From Nitrospira_E sp052156535 (GTDB lineage Bacteria; Nitrospirota; Nitrospiria; Nitrospirales; UBA8639), in NCBI RefSeq assembly GCF_052156535.1, contig NZ_JBQKUP010000037.1, positions 124,001 through 188,000 of the forward strand: a stretch of 64,000 nucleotides of DNA, in the 5' to 3' direction. Each line of letters starts with the position of its first letter. Within the stretch, counting starts at the first letter, position 1. The position numbers and the translations under genes were made by a program. Positions 18,494 to 28,400 of the stretch are shown here, piece after piece. The notes under the pieces are model-generated. The model saw only the letters and a program-made list of their open reading frames with translations. It searched no databases and was not told the DNA's origin.

Positions 18494-19918
18494 ATGCCCC
18501 GGAAAAAATCATCAAATAAAATCGTCCATTCAGAATTTCCAAAAGCGCCCACCGGCATTCAAGGCCTGGATGACATCACGGCAGGCGGGCTTCCCAGGGG
18601 ACGAACCACGTTGGTTTGCGGAAGCCCGGGCTGTGGAAAAACACTATTAGGCATGGAGTTCCTGGTTCGCGGGGCCCTCCACATGGACGAACCCGGTGTG
18701 ATGTTGGCGTTCGAGGAAACGGCAGAGGAATTGACCCAAAATGTCAGGTCCATGGGGTTTGATCTGGACCAATTGATCAAAGATAAGAAATTGATTTTGG
18801 ATACGATCCCCATTGAAGCCACCGAATTCGAGGAAAGCGGAGAGTATGATCTCGAAGGATTGTTTGTGCGACTGGGTGAGTCTATTGACGCTATCGGCGC
18901 CAAACGTATTGTGTTGGACACCATCGAGGTCTTGTTCGGCGGGTTATCCAATCAAGGTATTATCCGCTCCGAGTTGCGGCGTTTGTTTCAGTGGCTGAAA
19001 GACAAAAATATGACCTCCATTGTCACCGGCGAACGGGGAGAGGGGTCCCTCACCCGTCAGGGACTTGAGGAATATGTGTCAGACTGTGTGATTCTGCTGG
19101 ATCATCGAGTGAATGAACAGATGTCCACGCGCCGGCTGCGGGTGGTCAAATACCGGGGAAGTATGCATGGAACCAATGAATTCCCCTTTCTCATCGGACA
19201 ACATGGATTGTCCGTGTTGCCCATCACGTCTTTACAACTCGAACATACCGTTTCCAAAGAAAAAATCTCGACCGGAGTTCCGCCATTGGATGAGATGTTC
19301 GGGGGGGAAGGGGTGTTCTGTGGATCGACGGTTTTGGTGACAGGAGGAGTCGGGACCGGCAAAACGAGTCTGGTCGCGCATTTTGCTGAAGCCGCCTGTC
19401 GCCGTGGGGAGCATGTTTTGTATTTTGCCTTTGAGGAGTCGAGTCCTCAGATCATTCGGAACATGAAATCCATCGGACTTAATCTGGAAAAATGGGTGCA
19501 AAAAGGATTGCTGCACATTGAAGCGTCACGTCCGACCTTATACGGATTGGAATCCCATCTTGTGAATTTCTACAATGCCGTGAATACCCATCACCCGAGT
19601 CTCGTGATCATGGACCCGATCAACGATTTTCTTTCCATCGGGTCAACCCGGGAGATCAAGTCCTTATTTTTGAGAATGGTGGATTTCCTCAAGTCTCATC
19701 AGATAACGTTGATTTGCACAGGCCTCGTCTCTCATGCGGATTTCGTTCAGGAGACGGAGATCGGAGTGTCCTCCCTCGCCGATACCTGGATACTTCTGTC
19801 AAATCTGGAATTCGAAGGCGAACACCATCGCCAATTGTATATTCTCAAATCCCGTGGCATGGCTCATTCTAATCAGGTTCGGAAATATACGATGAGTCAT
19901 CGGGGGTTTTCATTTTAG
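18494..19918 (+). CDS. kaiC: KaiC-like double-domain ATPase
   Basis: A 474-residue protein with two RecA/KaiC domains. CI has Walker A GSPGCGKT (43-50) and the catalytic glutamate pair FEE at 74-75. CII has Walker A GGVGTGKT (284-291) and the pair at 314-315. Aligned to cyanobacterial KaiC, the autophosphorylation residues Ser431/Thr432 fall on Ser426/Ser427 (GVSSLAD), so the site is kept as Ser-Ser. Family members sense time or stress through phosphorylation and KaiB binding. Two kaiB genes and a kinase follow on the same strand, supporting a Kai-type signalling unit. The protein is shorter at the C-terminus than cyanobacterial KaiC (519 residues), and no kaiA is present in the window. Confidence 0.9.
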   Translation: MPRKKSSNKIVHSEFPKAPTGIQGLDDITAGGLPRGRTTLVCGSPGCGKTLLGMEFLVRGALHMDEPGVMLAFEETAEELTQNVRSMGFDLDQLIKDKKLILDTIPIEATEFEESGEYDLEGLFVRLGESIDAIGAKRIVLDTIEVLFGGLSNQGIIRSELRRLFQWLKDKNMTSIVTGERGEGSLTRQGLEEYVSDCVILLDHRVNEQMSTRRLRVVKYRGSMHGTNEFPFLIGQHGLSVLPITSLQLEHTVSKEKISTGVPPLDEMFGGEGVFCGSTVLVTGGVGTGKTSLVAHFAEAACRRGEHVLYFAFEESSPQIIRNMKSIGLNLEKWVQKGLLHIEASRPTLYGLESHLVNFYNAVNTHHPSLVIMDPINDFLSIGSTREIKSLFLRMVDFLKSHQITLICTGLVSHADFVQETEIGVSSLADTWILLSNLEFEGEHHRQLYILKSRGMAHSNQVRKYTMSHRGFSF

Positions 19919-20050
19919 ATAGAGGTCGCTGTGGCCGCCGCCGAAACCAGGACGGAATCGCTTCAACCATTCTTAAATGAAAAAATCGTCAAGGACCATA
20001 ACACCGGGATGTCACACAATGTCAGATGACTCTTGAAGGGTCTTCCAACC

Positions 20051-20410
20051 ATGAACAAAGTGTCTCAGAGGCCTAAGCGGCAATCTCCCAAAAATTCTCC
20101 CTACCACTTAACACTCTATGTCGCGGGCTATTCGCCCAAATCGCGACTGGCCATGAGTAATCTCAAGCAATTGTGTGACACTCGTCTTTCCTCGAAGTAT
20201 ACGGTGGAAATTGTCGATCTTCTCCGGGAGCCCCACAGGGCCAGATTGGACCAGATTGTGGCCATTCCGACATTGGTCAAAAAATTACCGCCTCCCTTAA
20301 AAAAGATTATTGGAGATTTATCGAACACAGAAAAAGTGTTGGTAGGGCTCGATCTGTATGATGAGTCAGGTGATGTGATTCTTTCAAGCTCAATGGAGCC
20401 GGCATCATGA
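20051..20410 (+). CDS. kaiB: KaiB-like protein 1
   Basis: A KaiB-family thioredoxin-like protein. The motif LTLYVAGYSPKSRLAMSNL matches the KaiB N-terminal strand and helix, and VEIVDLLREPHRARLDQIVAIPTL matches the cis-proline region. A TTG at 20033 would add six residues. ATG at 20051 is preferred because AAGGG sits 8 to 12 bases upstream. KaiB binds KaiC in its fold-switched form and competes with the kinase SasA in cyanobacteria. The gene follows kaiC by about 130 bases and overlaps the second kaiB by 4 bases (ATGA), showing translational coupling. Confidence 0.87.
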   Translation: MNKVSQRPKRQSPKNSPYHLTLYVAGYSPKSRLAMSNLKQLCDTRLSSKYTVEIVDLLREPHRARLDQIVAIPTLVKKLPPPLKKIIGDLSNTEKVLVGLDLYDESGDVILSSSMEPAS

Positions 20411-20751
20411 GCGCGCGCAGGACATCAATCACCGGAAAGAACGTTCCTGCCGAGACAGATGCCGGTATTCGGCTTCGGCTGTATGTAACCGGCGCGACCA
20501 GCCTATCGCTTCGGGCTATGGCTAATATCAAATCCATTTGCGGGGACTATCTCAAAGACCTGAATCCTGATTTACAAATCATCGATTTGTATCGCAATCC
20601 CTCTTCCGCCCGTGCCAACCAAATATTCGCCGCTCCGACGCTCATCAAAGAATTTCCTCTTCCCAGTTGCAGAATCATCGGGGATCTTTCAAAAAAGGAC
20701 CGTGTGCTGAATTCTCTGGGATTGACTCCGTCTCCTCCTCTGCCCTCTTAA
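20407..20751 (+). CDS. kaiB: KaiB-like protein 2
   Basis: A 114-residue KaiB-family protein with LRLYVTGATSLSLRAMANI, LQIIDLYRNPSSARANQIFAAPTLI and RIIGDLSKKDRVL. It is clearly a paralogue of the preceding gene but has diverged, so it may be specialised, for example for KaiC versus kinase contacts. It starts inside the stop of kaiB1 (ATGA). The kinase gene follows after 19 bases, so kaiB1, kaiB2 and the kinase probably share a transcript with kaiC. Confidence 0.88.
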   Translation: MSARRTSITGKNVPAETDAGIRLRLYVTGATSLSLRAMANIKSICGDYLKDLNPDLQIIDLYRNPSSARANQIFAAPTLIKEFPLPSCRIIGDLSKKDRVLNSLGLTPSPPLPS

Positions 20752-20770
20752 GGATAAACGGAATTTATCC

Positions 20771-22882
20771 ATGGCTTCCAAGCATAAACCGTCTCCAGCC
20801 AAATACGTTCCTCCCAGTCAGGAGGAAATGCTACAGCAGCGGTTGAAGGAAGCGGAGGACACGCTCCAGGCAATCCGGGAAGGAGGGGTGGATGCCCTCA
20901 TCGTCGAGACGGGTGAGGGAGATCAAGTCTTTACCCTTAAGAGCGCCGACTATCCGTATCGACTCATCATCGATAATATGATCCAAGGGGCGGTCATTTT
21001 TGATGATGCCGGGATTATTTTTTATGCGAATGCCACATTTGCCAGAATGGTCAATCACTCTCATCAGGAGCTGTTCGGCTATTCGCTCGACTCATTTATT
21101 GATGAAGAAGATCTGGAGTTTTTTAGAACTCTGTCTTCTTCCCATTCCCACCCAGCCGGGGGAACAGGGACTATTCGATTGGTGGCCCAAGATCATCATG
21201 ATTTGGCCGTTTTTGTCGGTCTGGTTTCCCTGAAGATTGATAACCAGTATTTACATTGTGCGATTTTGACCGACCTGACGGAACAGAAGAAATATGATCG
21301 GGCCCTGGTGGAGGAAAAATTTTCCAGAATGATTCTGGAACAAACGGGGGAAGCGGTGGTTGTGTGTGAACCGTCCGGCCGAATTATTCGCAGTAGTCGT
21401 GCGACCGATAGACTCGTCCAGCAATCCACACTTCATACCTGGTTTCATGAAAAATTCCAATTTATGTCCTCAATCACCGGAATACCTGCCTGCGGAAGTG
21501 AACCATGGAATGCAGGGAGGAATGTGATTGAGGACGTGATTGGAGGAAGGACGCTCCATGGTTTGGAAGTGACGTTGCAAGTTGCCAACAGGACCGTGCC
21601 GTTGCTCCTCAGTGGCAGACCCCTGCTGGATGAAGACGAGAATACGATCGGGGCCATCATTACGATGGTGGATATTACCGAGCAAAAACAGGCTGAACAG
21701 GCTTTGAAGCATTTAAACGATACCCTTGAACAACGTATCGTGGATCGCACGCGTGACTTGTTGAGTTATCAAAAACATCTCCGGAAAATGACGTCGGAGC
21801 TTGTCGTGACGGAACAACGGGAACGTCGACGTCTGGCTAATGAACTTCACGATTATCTTGCCCAATTAATAGTTGTCTGCCGCATGAAACTTGCCCAACT
21901 GAATCGGGCAGGGTGGACTCCGGAATTGAAAACGAACATCGAGGACATCGATAAAATCCTGACGGATTCCCTTGAGTACACCAGGACCCTCATTGCGGAG
22001 CTCAGTCCCAGTATTTTGTATGAACTGGGGATTGTGCCTGCCCTGTTCTGGCTTGGAGGGCAATTTGAACGACATGATCTTCATGTGGATGTCCAGGAAG
22101 AAGATAAAGATATTTCACTCCCGGAAGATCATGCCATATTTGTGTTTCAGGCTGTCCGGGAACTTCTCTTTAATATCCTGAAGCATGCCGACACGAAATA
22201 CGCCACGATTTCACTCAAGAAGACAGCACCTCACGAACTGCGAGTGAAGGTGGAGGATGCCGGAAGAGGGTTTCATCTCTCAAGCGAATCGCATGATTTT
22301 GCCAGGCCCGGAAAATTCGGACTTTTCAGTATCCGTGAGCGTGTCGAAGCCCTGGGGGGGGAAATTCAGATCGAGTCAAAACCGGGGGAGGGGACCTGCA
22401 TCACACTTCATGTTCCTTATGATTCTCTCCCTCCATCAGAACTTTCTGATAGCCGGTCGGGTCCCTCGACCTTCATGGGATCTCAGTCTTCCATCACGAC
22501 ACGGGATAAGAGAATCCGAATTCTCCTCGTTGACGATCATGCCCTTGTGAGGCAAGGCATGCGGGGATTATTGGAGGTTCAACCGGATTTTCTTGTCGTG
22601 GGAGAGGCACAAAATGGCCTCGAAGCCATTGAAAGCACACGAACGCTTCACCCAGATATTATTGTGATGGACGTGAATATGCCAAAGATGAATGGCATTG
22701 AGGCGACTCGAAACATTGTGCGGGAGTTCTCCTTGATGCCTATTATCGGCCTGTCTGTCCAGGAAGATAAACACGTACAAGGACTTATGCTGGAAGCAGG
22801 AGCGACCCTGTATTTGACTAAAAATGGCATTGCCAGCCAACTCGTCGACGGCATTCGTCGTCTGGTTCTCCGTTCCTCTTAG
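20771..22882 (+). CDS. Kai-linked hybrid kinase: PAS-PAS-HisKA_3-HATPase-REC
   Basis: A 703-residue cytoplasmic kinase. An N-terminal coiled coil (about 15-40, QQRLKEAEDTLQAIREGG) precedes PAS domains near 55-170 and 180-310. The NarL-type histidine lies in NELHDYLAQ. The ATPase domain has VEDAGRGF and FGLFSIRERVEALGG. A receiver follows with LLVDDHALV near residue 582 and the phospho-aspartate in IIVMDVNM. It lacks the KaiB-like sensor domain of cyanobacterial SasA and has no DNA-binding output. Its position 19 bases after kaiB2 suggests it is the signalling partner of this Kai set. It is closely related to the larger kinase at 12634-16191. Confidence 0.9.
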   Translation: MASKHKPSPAKYVPPSQEEMLQQRLKEAEDTLQAIREGGVDALIVETGEGDQVFTLKSADYPYRLIIDNMIQGAVIFDDAGIIFYANATFARMVNHSHQELFGYSLDSFIDEEDLEFFRTLSSSHSHPAGGTGTIRLVAQDHHDLAVFVGLVSLKIDNQYLHCAILTDLTEQKKYDRALVEEKFSRMILEQTGEAVVVCEPSGRIIRSSRATDRLVQQSTLHTWFHEKFQFMSSITGIPACGSEPWNAGRNVIEDVIGGRTLHGLEVTLQVANRTVPLLLSGRPLLDEDENTIGAIITMVDITEQKQAEQALKHLNDTLEQRIVDRTRDLLSYQKHLRKMTSELVVTEQRERRRLANELHDYLAQLIVVCRMKLAQLNRAGWTPELKTNIEDIDKILTDSLEYTRTLIAELSPSILYELGIVPALFWLGGQFERHDLHVDVQEEDKDISLPEDHAIFVFQAVRELLFNILKHADTKYATISLKKTAPHELRVKVEDAGRGFHLSSESHDFARPGKFGLFSIRERVEALGGEIQIESKPGEGTCITLHVPYDSLPPSELSDSRSGPSTFMGSQSSITTRDKRIRILLVDDHALVRQGMRGLLEVQPDFLVVGEAQNGLEAIESTRTLHPDIIVMDVNMPKMNGIEATRNIVREFSLMPIIGLSVQEDKHVQGLMLEAGATLYLTKNGIASQLVDGIRRLVLRSS

Positions 22883-22943
22883 GCTCCTAGGCGAATGCTA
22901 CGCATCGGCTTCATCTGGCCGTACAAACTGCCATCATCACGAA

Positions 22944-23858
22944 TCAGAAAATAGAAACCCCGGTTTTGGTGGTAAACAATTCGAGTGCGTATTGTCCCGC
23001 GAATGAATTGCCATTTTCGTTTAACCCGGGGGACCAGACGGCAATCGTGAGCCGGTTTGGGATCACCCCGACAATTCCACCACCCACCCCACTTTTCCCC
23101 GGCAATCCGACATTGAAGGCGAAGTCACCTGCCGCATCGTAGGTTCCGCAGGTGAGCATGAGGGCGTTCACTCTCTTTGTCTGGCTCTGGGTGAGGACCT
23201 GCTGATTGGTCCAAACACAGTGACCCTTGTTGGCGAGAAAGAGAAATCCTTTCGCCAGGTCGACACAGCTCATCGACAGTGAGCAGTGAAAGTAATAAAA
23301 CTCTAACACCTCCTCCACCTCGTTCGTGAGGTTGGAAAAACTTTTGAGGAAATTGGCCATGGCCGCATTTCGAAAGCCGCTTTGTCGTTCGGAGCGGGCT
23401 ACCTGGGGATCATTTTGAATGCCGGCATTATTGGCCCGTTGCCGGACATAATCGAGAAAAGCGGGTTTGGCATCTTTTAAATGAGATAAGAGGATATCGG
23501 AAATCACCAGGGCTCCAGCGTTGATAAACGGATTTCTGGGTTTGCCATGTTCATACTCGAGCTGCACAAGAGAGTTGAAAGTCGATCCGGATGGTTCGAG
23601 TCCCACTCGTGTCCAAATTTTGTCGCCTTCAAAGGTAAATCCGAGGGTCAGGGTAAACACCTTTGAAATGCTTTGAATCGAGAAGGGCTCTAAGGCCTGC
23701 CCCACCTGGAATACTTCCCCGCCAACGGTCTGTACGGCCATTCCAAACATTTGAGGGGACACCGACGCCAGTTGGGGTATGTAGGTGGCGACGGCTCCGC
23801 ATGGTAACAGGGGCAGAATTTCTTGATGAATTTCATCCAATATGGCTTGATAGTTCAT
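22944..23858 (-). CDS. glsA: Glutaminase A
   Basis: A 304-residue enzyme of the beta-lactamase-like glutaminase family, close to the usual 300-310. The catalytic Ser-x-x-Lys lies in IQSISKVF (Ser63, Lys66). Other family motifs are FINAGALV, AANFLKSF-type helix residues, and the glycine-rich LPGKSGVGGGIVGVIP near the C-terminus. It hydrolyses glutamine to glutamate and ammonia in the cytoplasm. It is convergent with the Kai-linked kinase and appears to be a single gene. The family assignment is secure. Confidence 0.94.
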   Translation of the reverse strand: MNYQAILDEIHQEILPLLPCGAVATYIPQLASVSPQMFGMAVQTVGGEVFQVGQALEPFSIQSISKVFTLTLGFTFEGDKIWTRVGLEPSGSTFNSLVQLEYEHGKPRNPFINAGALVISDILLSHLKDAKPAFLDYVRQRANNAGIQNDPQVARSERQSGFRNAAMANFLKSFSNLTNEVEEVLEFYYFHCSLSMSCVDLAKGFLFLANKGHCVWTNQQVLTQSQTKRVNALMLTCGTYDAAGDFAFNVGLPGKSGVGGGIVGVIPNRLTIAVWSPGLNENGNSFAGQYALELFTTKTGVSIF

Positions 23859-23947
23859 ACAGGTTCCCTTCTTTACAGGGGGGGATGTATGGGTTTTGGG
23901 TTAAATGCCATGACACCAAGTATGGAGGGGAATTACGGGCCTTCATC

Positions 23948-24406
23948 CTATTCAATCATTGCAAAGAAACTGATCACGGGATCCTTGATGGATTTGGGAT
24001 AGACAAACCATTTTATGAAATGGCGCACAAAGGAGACAGGGTAGCCTGGAGTGCATAGCTTTGGGGCAAAGTCATTCCAACTCGAAATAGTTGAGGAGTG
24101 TACCCCCATATGACCCAGGAACCACCGTTCCAGATTTTGGTCCGTACGAGTTTCTATGTCGTCATTGCGAAATTGACGAAAAGACAGCCTGAAGTGTCGA
24201 AGGAAATAGCCGTCAATTCCAATCGGGCTGCCCAAAGACAATCGATAGAGAACTGGGAAGTTCTCCTGTTGAGATGCCCGCACTTTATCTGCCATACGGG
24301 CGAGCCAACAGCAACTCGCTAAATTCTCTTGTGGGCGACGAAGGTTCATTATAAGTTGGGTGAAAGGACCCGCACGAAATCCCACCTCATTTCGTTGGGG
24401 AGGCAT
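23948..24406 (-). CDS. DUF5069 family protein
   Basis: A protein of about 152 residues. The central part LASCCWLARMADKVRAS matches the DUF5069 signature (a W/L-LARM-DK-RA helix). It continues with LGIDGYFLRHF-like residues around GSPIGIDGYFLRHF and a C-terminal LERWFLGH. The function is unknown. Start choice is open: TTG at 24439, ATG at 24406 and ATG at 24349 (MNLRRPQ) are in frame, and none has a good ribosome binding site. The last fits the family's usual N-terminus best. The tail after residue 110 is longer than usual for the family. Confidence 0.65.
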   Translation of the reverse strand: MPPQRNEVGFRAGPFTQLIMNLRRPQENLASCCWLARMADKVRASQQENFPVLYRLSLGSPIGIDGYFLRHFRLSFRQFRNDDIETRTDQNLERWFLGHMGVHSSTISSWNDFAPKLCTPGYPVSFVRHFIKWFVYPKSIKDPVISFFAMIE

Positions 24407-24658
24407 ATTTTCGCAGACTATGTCATGGAGGATTTTCAAGAATTTAGCGGAATGCTGGAAAAGATGCTAGAGGTTTTTCTCATAGTTCTGGTCGTGGCCT
24501 TTTTCTCAGGGAACTTTCCCTCTTCACTGTGCCCTGTTTCCCCAAAATGCGGCGCTTTACTTTTATTAAAAAAAAGCGCATGGTAGAAAAAATCAAAAAA
24601 ATCGAGGTCGTTATGGGGTAAATGGTTCTTTCTTCACCCTATCGAAAGTGATCCATAC

Positions 24659-24705
24659 GAAGGCCTTCCGGGGATGCATATGTCCGGAAGGCCTTCTTGC
24701 TTTTA
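24659..24705 (+). terminator. Strong rho-independent terminator without an obvious upstream gene
   Basis: GAAGGCCTTCCGG (24659-24671) pairs perfectly with CCGGAAGGCCTTC (24684-24696), giving a 13-bp stem with a 12-base loop, followed by TTGCTTTT. The T-rich tail is on the plus strand, but no plus-strand protein gene ends just upstream. A second, weaker stem (GCGCTTT/AAAGCGC) lies at 24553-24579. Confidence 0.8.
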
Positions 24706-24790
24706 TGATGCGGAAAACATGAAAAATTTTAAGGATCAACATGGAATTCTCTGAGTGACGGGTGGTCGAGAATCGGAAGGAGGTGAGTCC

Positions 24791-24931
24791 ATGAGAAAAG
24801 AGTTTCCGGGCTGGATGATGGTGAAACTGTGGTTATTCAGCCCCCGTTTGGTAGCTTGGGGGGAAGGAATGGTCGAAGGTCTTATTTTTAGCCTCATCGC
24901 CTTGGGAATGTGGAGAGTGGTTTTAGAGTGA
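24791..24931 (+). CDS. Small membrane protein, 46 residues
   Basis: A short gene with an excellent ribosome binding site: AAGGAGGTGAG ends three bases before ATG at 24791. The product starts MRKEFPGWMMVKLWLF and has a hydrophobic stretch LIFSLIALGMWRVVL at the C-terminal end, so one membrane helix is likely, with a basic N-terminus. It ends 73 bases before the CBS-domain gene on the same strand and may be cotranscribed with it. No family is recognised. The evidence is the ribosome binding site, the codon structure and a membrane-like composition. Confidence 0.6.
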   Translation: MRKEFPGWMMVKLWLFSPRLVAWGEGMVEGLIFSLIALGMWRVVLE

Positions 24932-25004
24932 TAGACCTGTGGTGCCGGGTTGTCCTTTCAACACATACGCTCACACGATTTCCCTTTATGAAGGAAGGTG
25001 GATT

Positions 25005-25448
25005 ATGCGACGCGTTGATTACATAGTTGGTTCTCGTGACTTCAAAGGGCTGATTGCCGAGCAATTCATGCAAGATGCCGTGTATGCCTATCATCCTGAG
25101 GATTCAGCAGAAGCATTAGCGCAGACGATGACCGAGGAGGGGTTTGGGAGCGTACCGATTGTTGACCGGGACCAGCATTTGCTTGGGATTGTGAGCGAGT
25201 TCGATCTTCTCCATGCGATTAAGGAGGAGCGGTCTTTGGCAGGTGTCCCGGCGAGTGACTTGATGACTCCTGCCCCGGTGACCGTAAAACGGGAAACGCC
25301 GGCTATGGAGATTATTGATCGATTGGAAGGGAAACATCTGATCCGAATGCCGGTAGTCGATGAGGATGGAAAACTTCTCGGTGTTGTCGCAAGGCGGGAT
25401 ATCCTCTTAGGGTATCTGAACGCGACACGAAAGACAAAAATGTTTTAG
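25005..25448 (+). CDS. CBS-domain pair protein
   Basis: A 147-residue protein made of two CBS motifs (about 17-75 and 80-140). The first has AEALAQTMTEEGFGSVPIVD and LLGIVSEFDLL. The second has LMTPAPVTVKRETP and IRMPVVDEDGKLLGVVARRDIL. CBS pairs bind adenine nucleotides and act as energy or redox sensors. No catalytic domain is attached, so it must act on a partner. ATG at 25005 is chosen because GGAAGGTGG lies just upstream; an in-frame GTG at 24939 would add 22 residues with no family resemblance. Confidence 0.88.
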   Translation: MRRVDYIVGSRDFKGLIAEQFMQDAVYAYHPEDSAEALAQTMTEEGFGSVPIVDRDQHLLGIVSEFDLLHAIKEERSLAGVPASDLMTPAPVTVKRETPAMEIIDRLEGKHLIRMPVVDEDGKLLGVVARRDILLGYLNATRKTKMF

Positions 25449-25470
25449 AAGAGAAGTCTGAGCATATCAG

Positions 25471-28400
25471 TTATGCCTTAGGAATTTCGGATTTGGAATG
25501 GGACAGGATGTGGGTTAACGTCTGGCTCAGTTGATCCAGTAAGATGGGCTTGTAGAGGAATGCGGTAATCCCCTGCTCCAAAGCATTTTCCTTGTCAATC
25601 GTATGACTGAACCCCGTACAAAGGATGATTGGCATATCGGGGTGTATTTTGAGGATTTCTCGAGATAACTGGTCTCCTCCAAGTCTGGGCATCGTTTGAT
25701 CGGTGATGAGACAGTCGAATTCGTGGGGTTTCATACGAAATTCTTCAAGGGCCTCCAAGGGATTAGTCCGGACCGTGACGGTATAGCCGAGGTGCTCCAG
25801 AAATTCTTTCAAGACTTCGGTAATTGATATTTCATCATCAACAATAAGCACGTGTCCACTTCCGGGACTGATGTTGGAAGGCATTGAATGAAGGGAGGAG
25901 TCGGTGGGGACCTGGTACTCGGGGATGGAAATGAGAAAGGTGGTTCCGTCCTTTTTGGAAGATTTTACCGAAATGTGTCCTCGGAGATTTTCTACAATGC
26001 CATGTACCACGGACAATCCCATTCCGGTTCCTTCTCCCACGGGTTTGGTGGTGAAGAACGGGTCGAAAATTTTTGGAAGGATATGATCGGGAATCCCAGG
26101 ACCGGAATCACTGACGACGATTTGCGCATACCTTCCCGGAATCAGTATCGGTGGAAATTGAAAGTCGCCTTTTTCAATGATGATGGCATGAAGGTCGATG
26201 TTCAGGATTCCGCCATGGGGGCGAAGGGCATGTTCCGCATTTGAACAGAGGTTCATGATGATTCGTTGAATTTGAACGGGGTCGGCAAACACCATATTCA
26301 TTTTGTGATGAATACCAAACTGCAGCTCAATGTTTGAGGGAAAGGTGGCCCGAAGAAGAGCAAGCGATTCTTCGATAACCGGGCCCAGATCCACCGGACG
26401 AGGATGGTGTTCGGTTTGCCGGCTGAAGGTAAGGATCTGCTGGATGAGATCCCGCCCGCGTTTCCCCGCGATTCCGATTTGCTCAAAATATTTGTATGCT
26501 GGATCGCCTTTGGGATGCTTCCATGTCCCCATTTCTGCCCACCCGAGTATCGCCATCAGGATATTATTGAAATCGTGGGCGATTCCTCCTGCCAGGGTTC
26601 CGATGGATTCCATTTTTTGTGTCTGTCTTACATGCTGTTCCAGACGTTTTTGCTCCGTGAGATCTCTCCATATGGCGGTCACGCCTGAAATCGTTCCGTC
26701 CGACTCAACATAGGGATTCAGCTTCACCTCCATGAAACGCACATTTTCTTCAGGAAAGGTCACATGCTGATGAAAGCAGACGACCCGCCCTTTTCGACAG
26801 TCATCTAAATGACTGTTGAGTTGAGATTCAAATAGTTCCGTCCCTACAAAATCCCGAATGTGACGACCGGTGATTTCCCGGGAAGGAAGATTGAAATATT
26901 CACAAAATCCATGATTCACGGCTTGCAAGCAATTCTTCTCATCTAAAAAGCAGAGAAAGTCGGAACTGGTTGACACAATTTGTTCATACCGACGGAGCGC
27001 TTTGGTTGCGTGATACCGCTGGGTGATATCCCGCGCAACGGCATAGATGGTTTTTTCCTGAAGCTGGGGAGTGGCACGCCATTCCAGCCAGAGGTAATTG
27101 CCACGGATATCACGGATGCGGTTCTGGAAATCCACCACATCCTTTTCTTCGGCGAGTTGATGGAACGCTGCCTGGGTGGATGTCCGATCATCCGGATGAG
27201 TGAAAAAGATCAATGGTTGCGATAGCAGTTCCTCCTGGGTGTACCCAAGAAGTTTTTCGAAGGCAGGATTGGTTTTTTTGAGATATCCGTCGATGCCGAT
27301 GCTACACATGAGATCCAGGGAGAGGGAAAAAATGTGATCCCGTTGGATTTCTGCCTTGAATTGGCCTGTGACATCGATTGAAACACCTCCCAGTAACGGT
27401 GGACGATCATGTTGTAGAATTGGAAATTTGCAGGTTAGATACTGATGGAGGCCGTCATGGAGTGGGATGTCCTCGATTATTTCCAGAGATTGACCATGAG
27501 AAAGCACCCAGTCATCATCGTATTGAAGCTTTGCCGCCGTGTCGGGAGGTAAGACGTCGTGAACGGTTTTGCCTATCCAGTTTTTGAGATCAATATTGAA
27601 CACCTGCTCAAATTCCGGATTCAGATACATCAAACGAGACTGTTCGTCTTTCATATAGGCCAAACCCGGAAGATGGGCCATGAACTGTGCAAAGCGTTCC
27701 TCGCTCGCCTGAAGGGCTTCTGACATCGTGGTGCGGTCGGTAATATCTTCTGCCAGCCGGGTGATCCGATATGGATGCCCCTCCTGATGATGAAAGATGA
27801 ACCCGCGTTCATGGATCCAGCGAGTCGACCCGTCTGTTTTAATGATTCGATAAATCTCGTTATAGCCTCCGGTGCTATTCAACTTCAGATAGGCGTTCCT
27901 GATACGGTCCTGATCTTTAGGATGAAGGGCTTCAAGCCAATCCAAGGGGTTTCCGGCGAGCTGAAGAGCCGGGCGGTCCCAAATCCTTTCATAGGTCGGG
28001 CTGATATACAATAATCTTCTTGGTTCTTGAAAGTCGGTTAGCCAAAAAATCCCCTGATAGTGCTCCATGAATTGGTGAAACCGTTCCTGAGCTTCTTTGA
28101 GCGACAATTCGAGTAATTCATTTTTAATTTTCAAGCGATGATGCTGGATGACTTCCGTCACGAGCGCCGGCAATAAATCCAAGTAGTCGCTCTCGGACGC
28201 TTTGACCAAATAGTCATTCACTCCGGCTTTGAAGGCTTCAATGGCAATCTGTTCGGATCCATTGCCTGTTAAGAGAATAAACGGCGATACGCATTTCATC
28301 TGACGCAGGGTGCGAAACAGCGTGAGGCCATCCATGCCTGGGAGCTTGAAGTCGGCGATGATGATGTCAAATTCCGAAGGAGAGTGTTCCATATGGCGAA

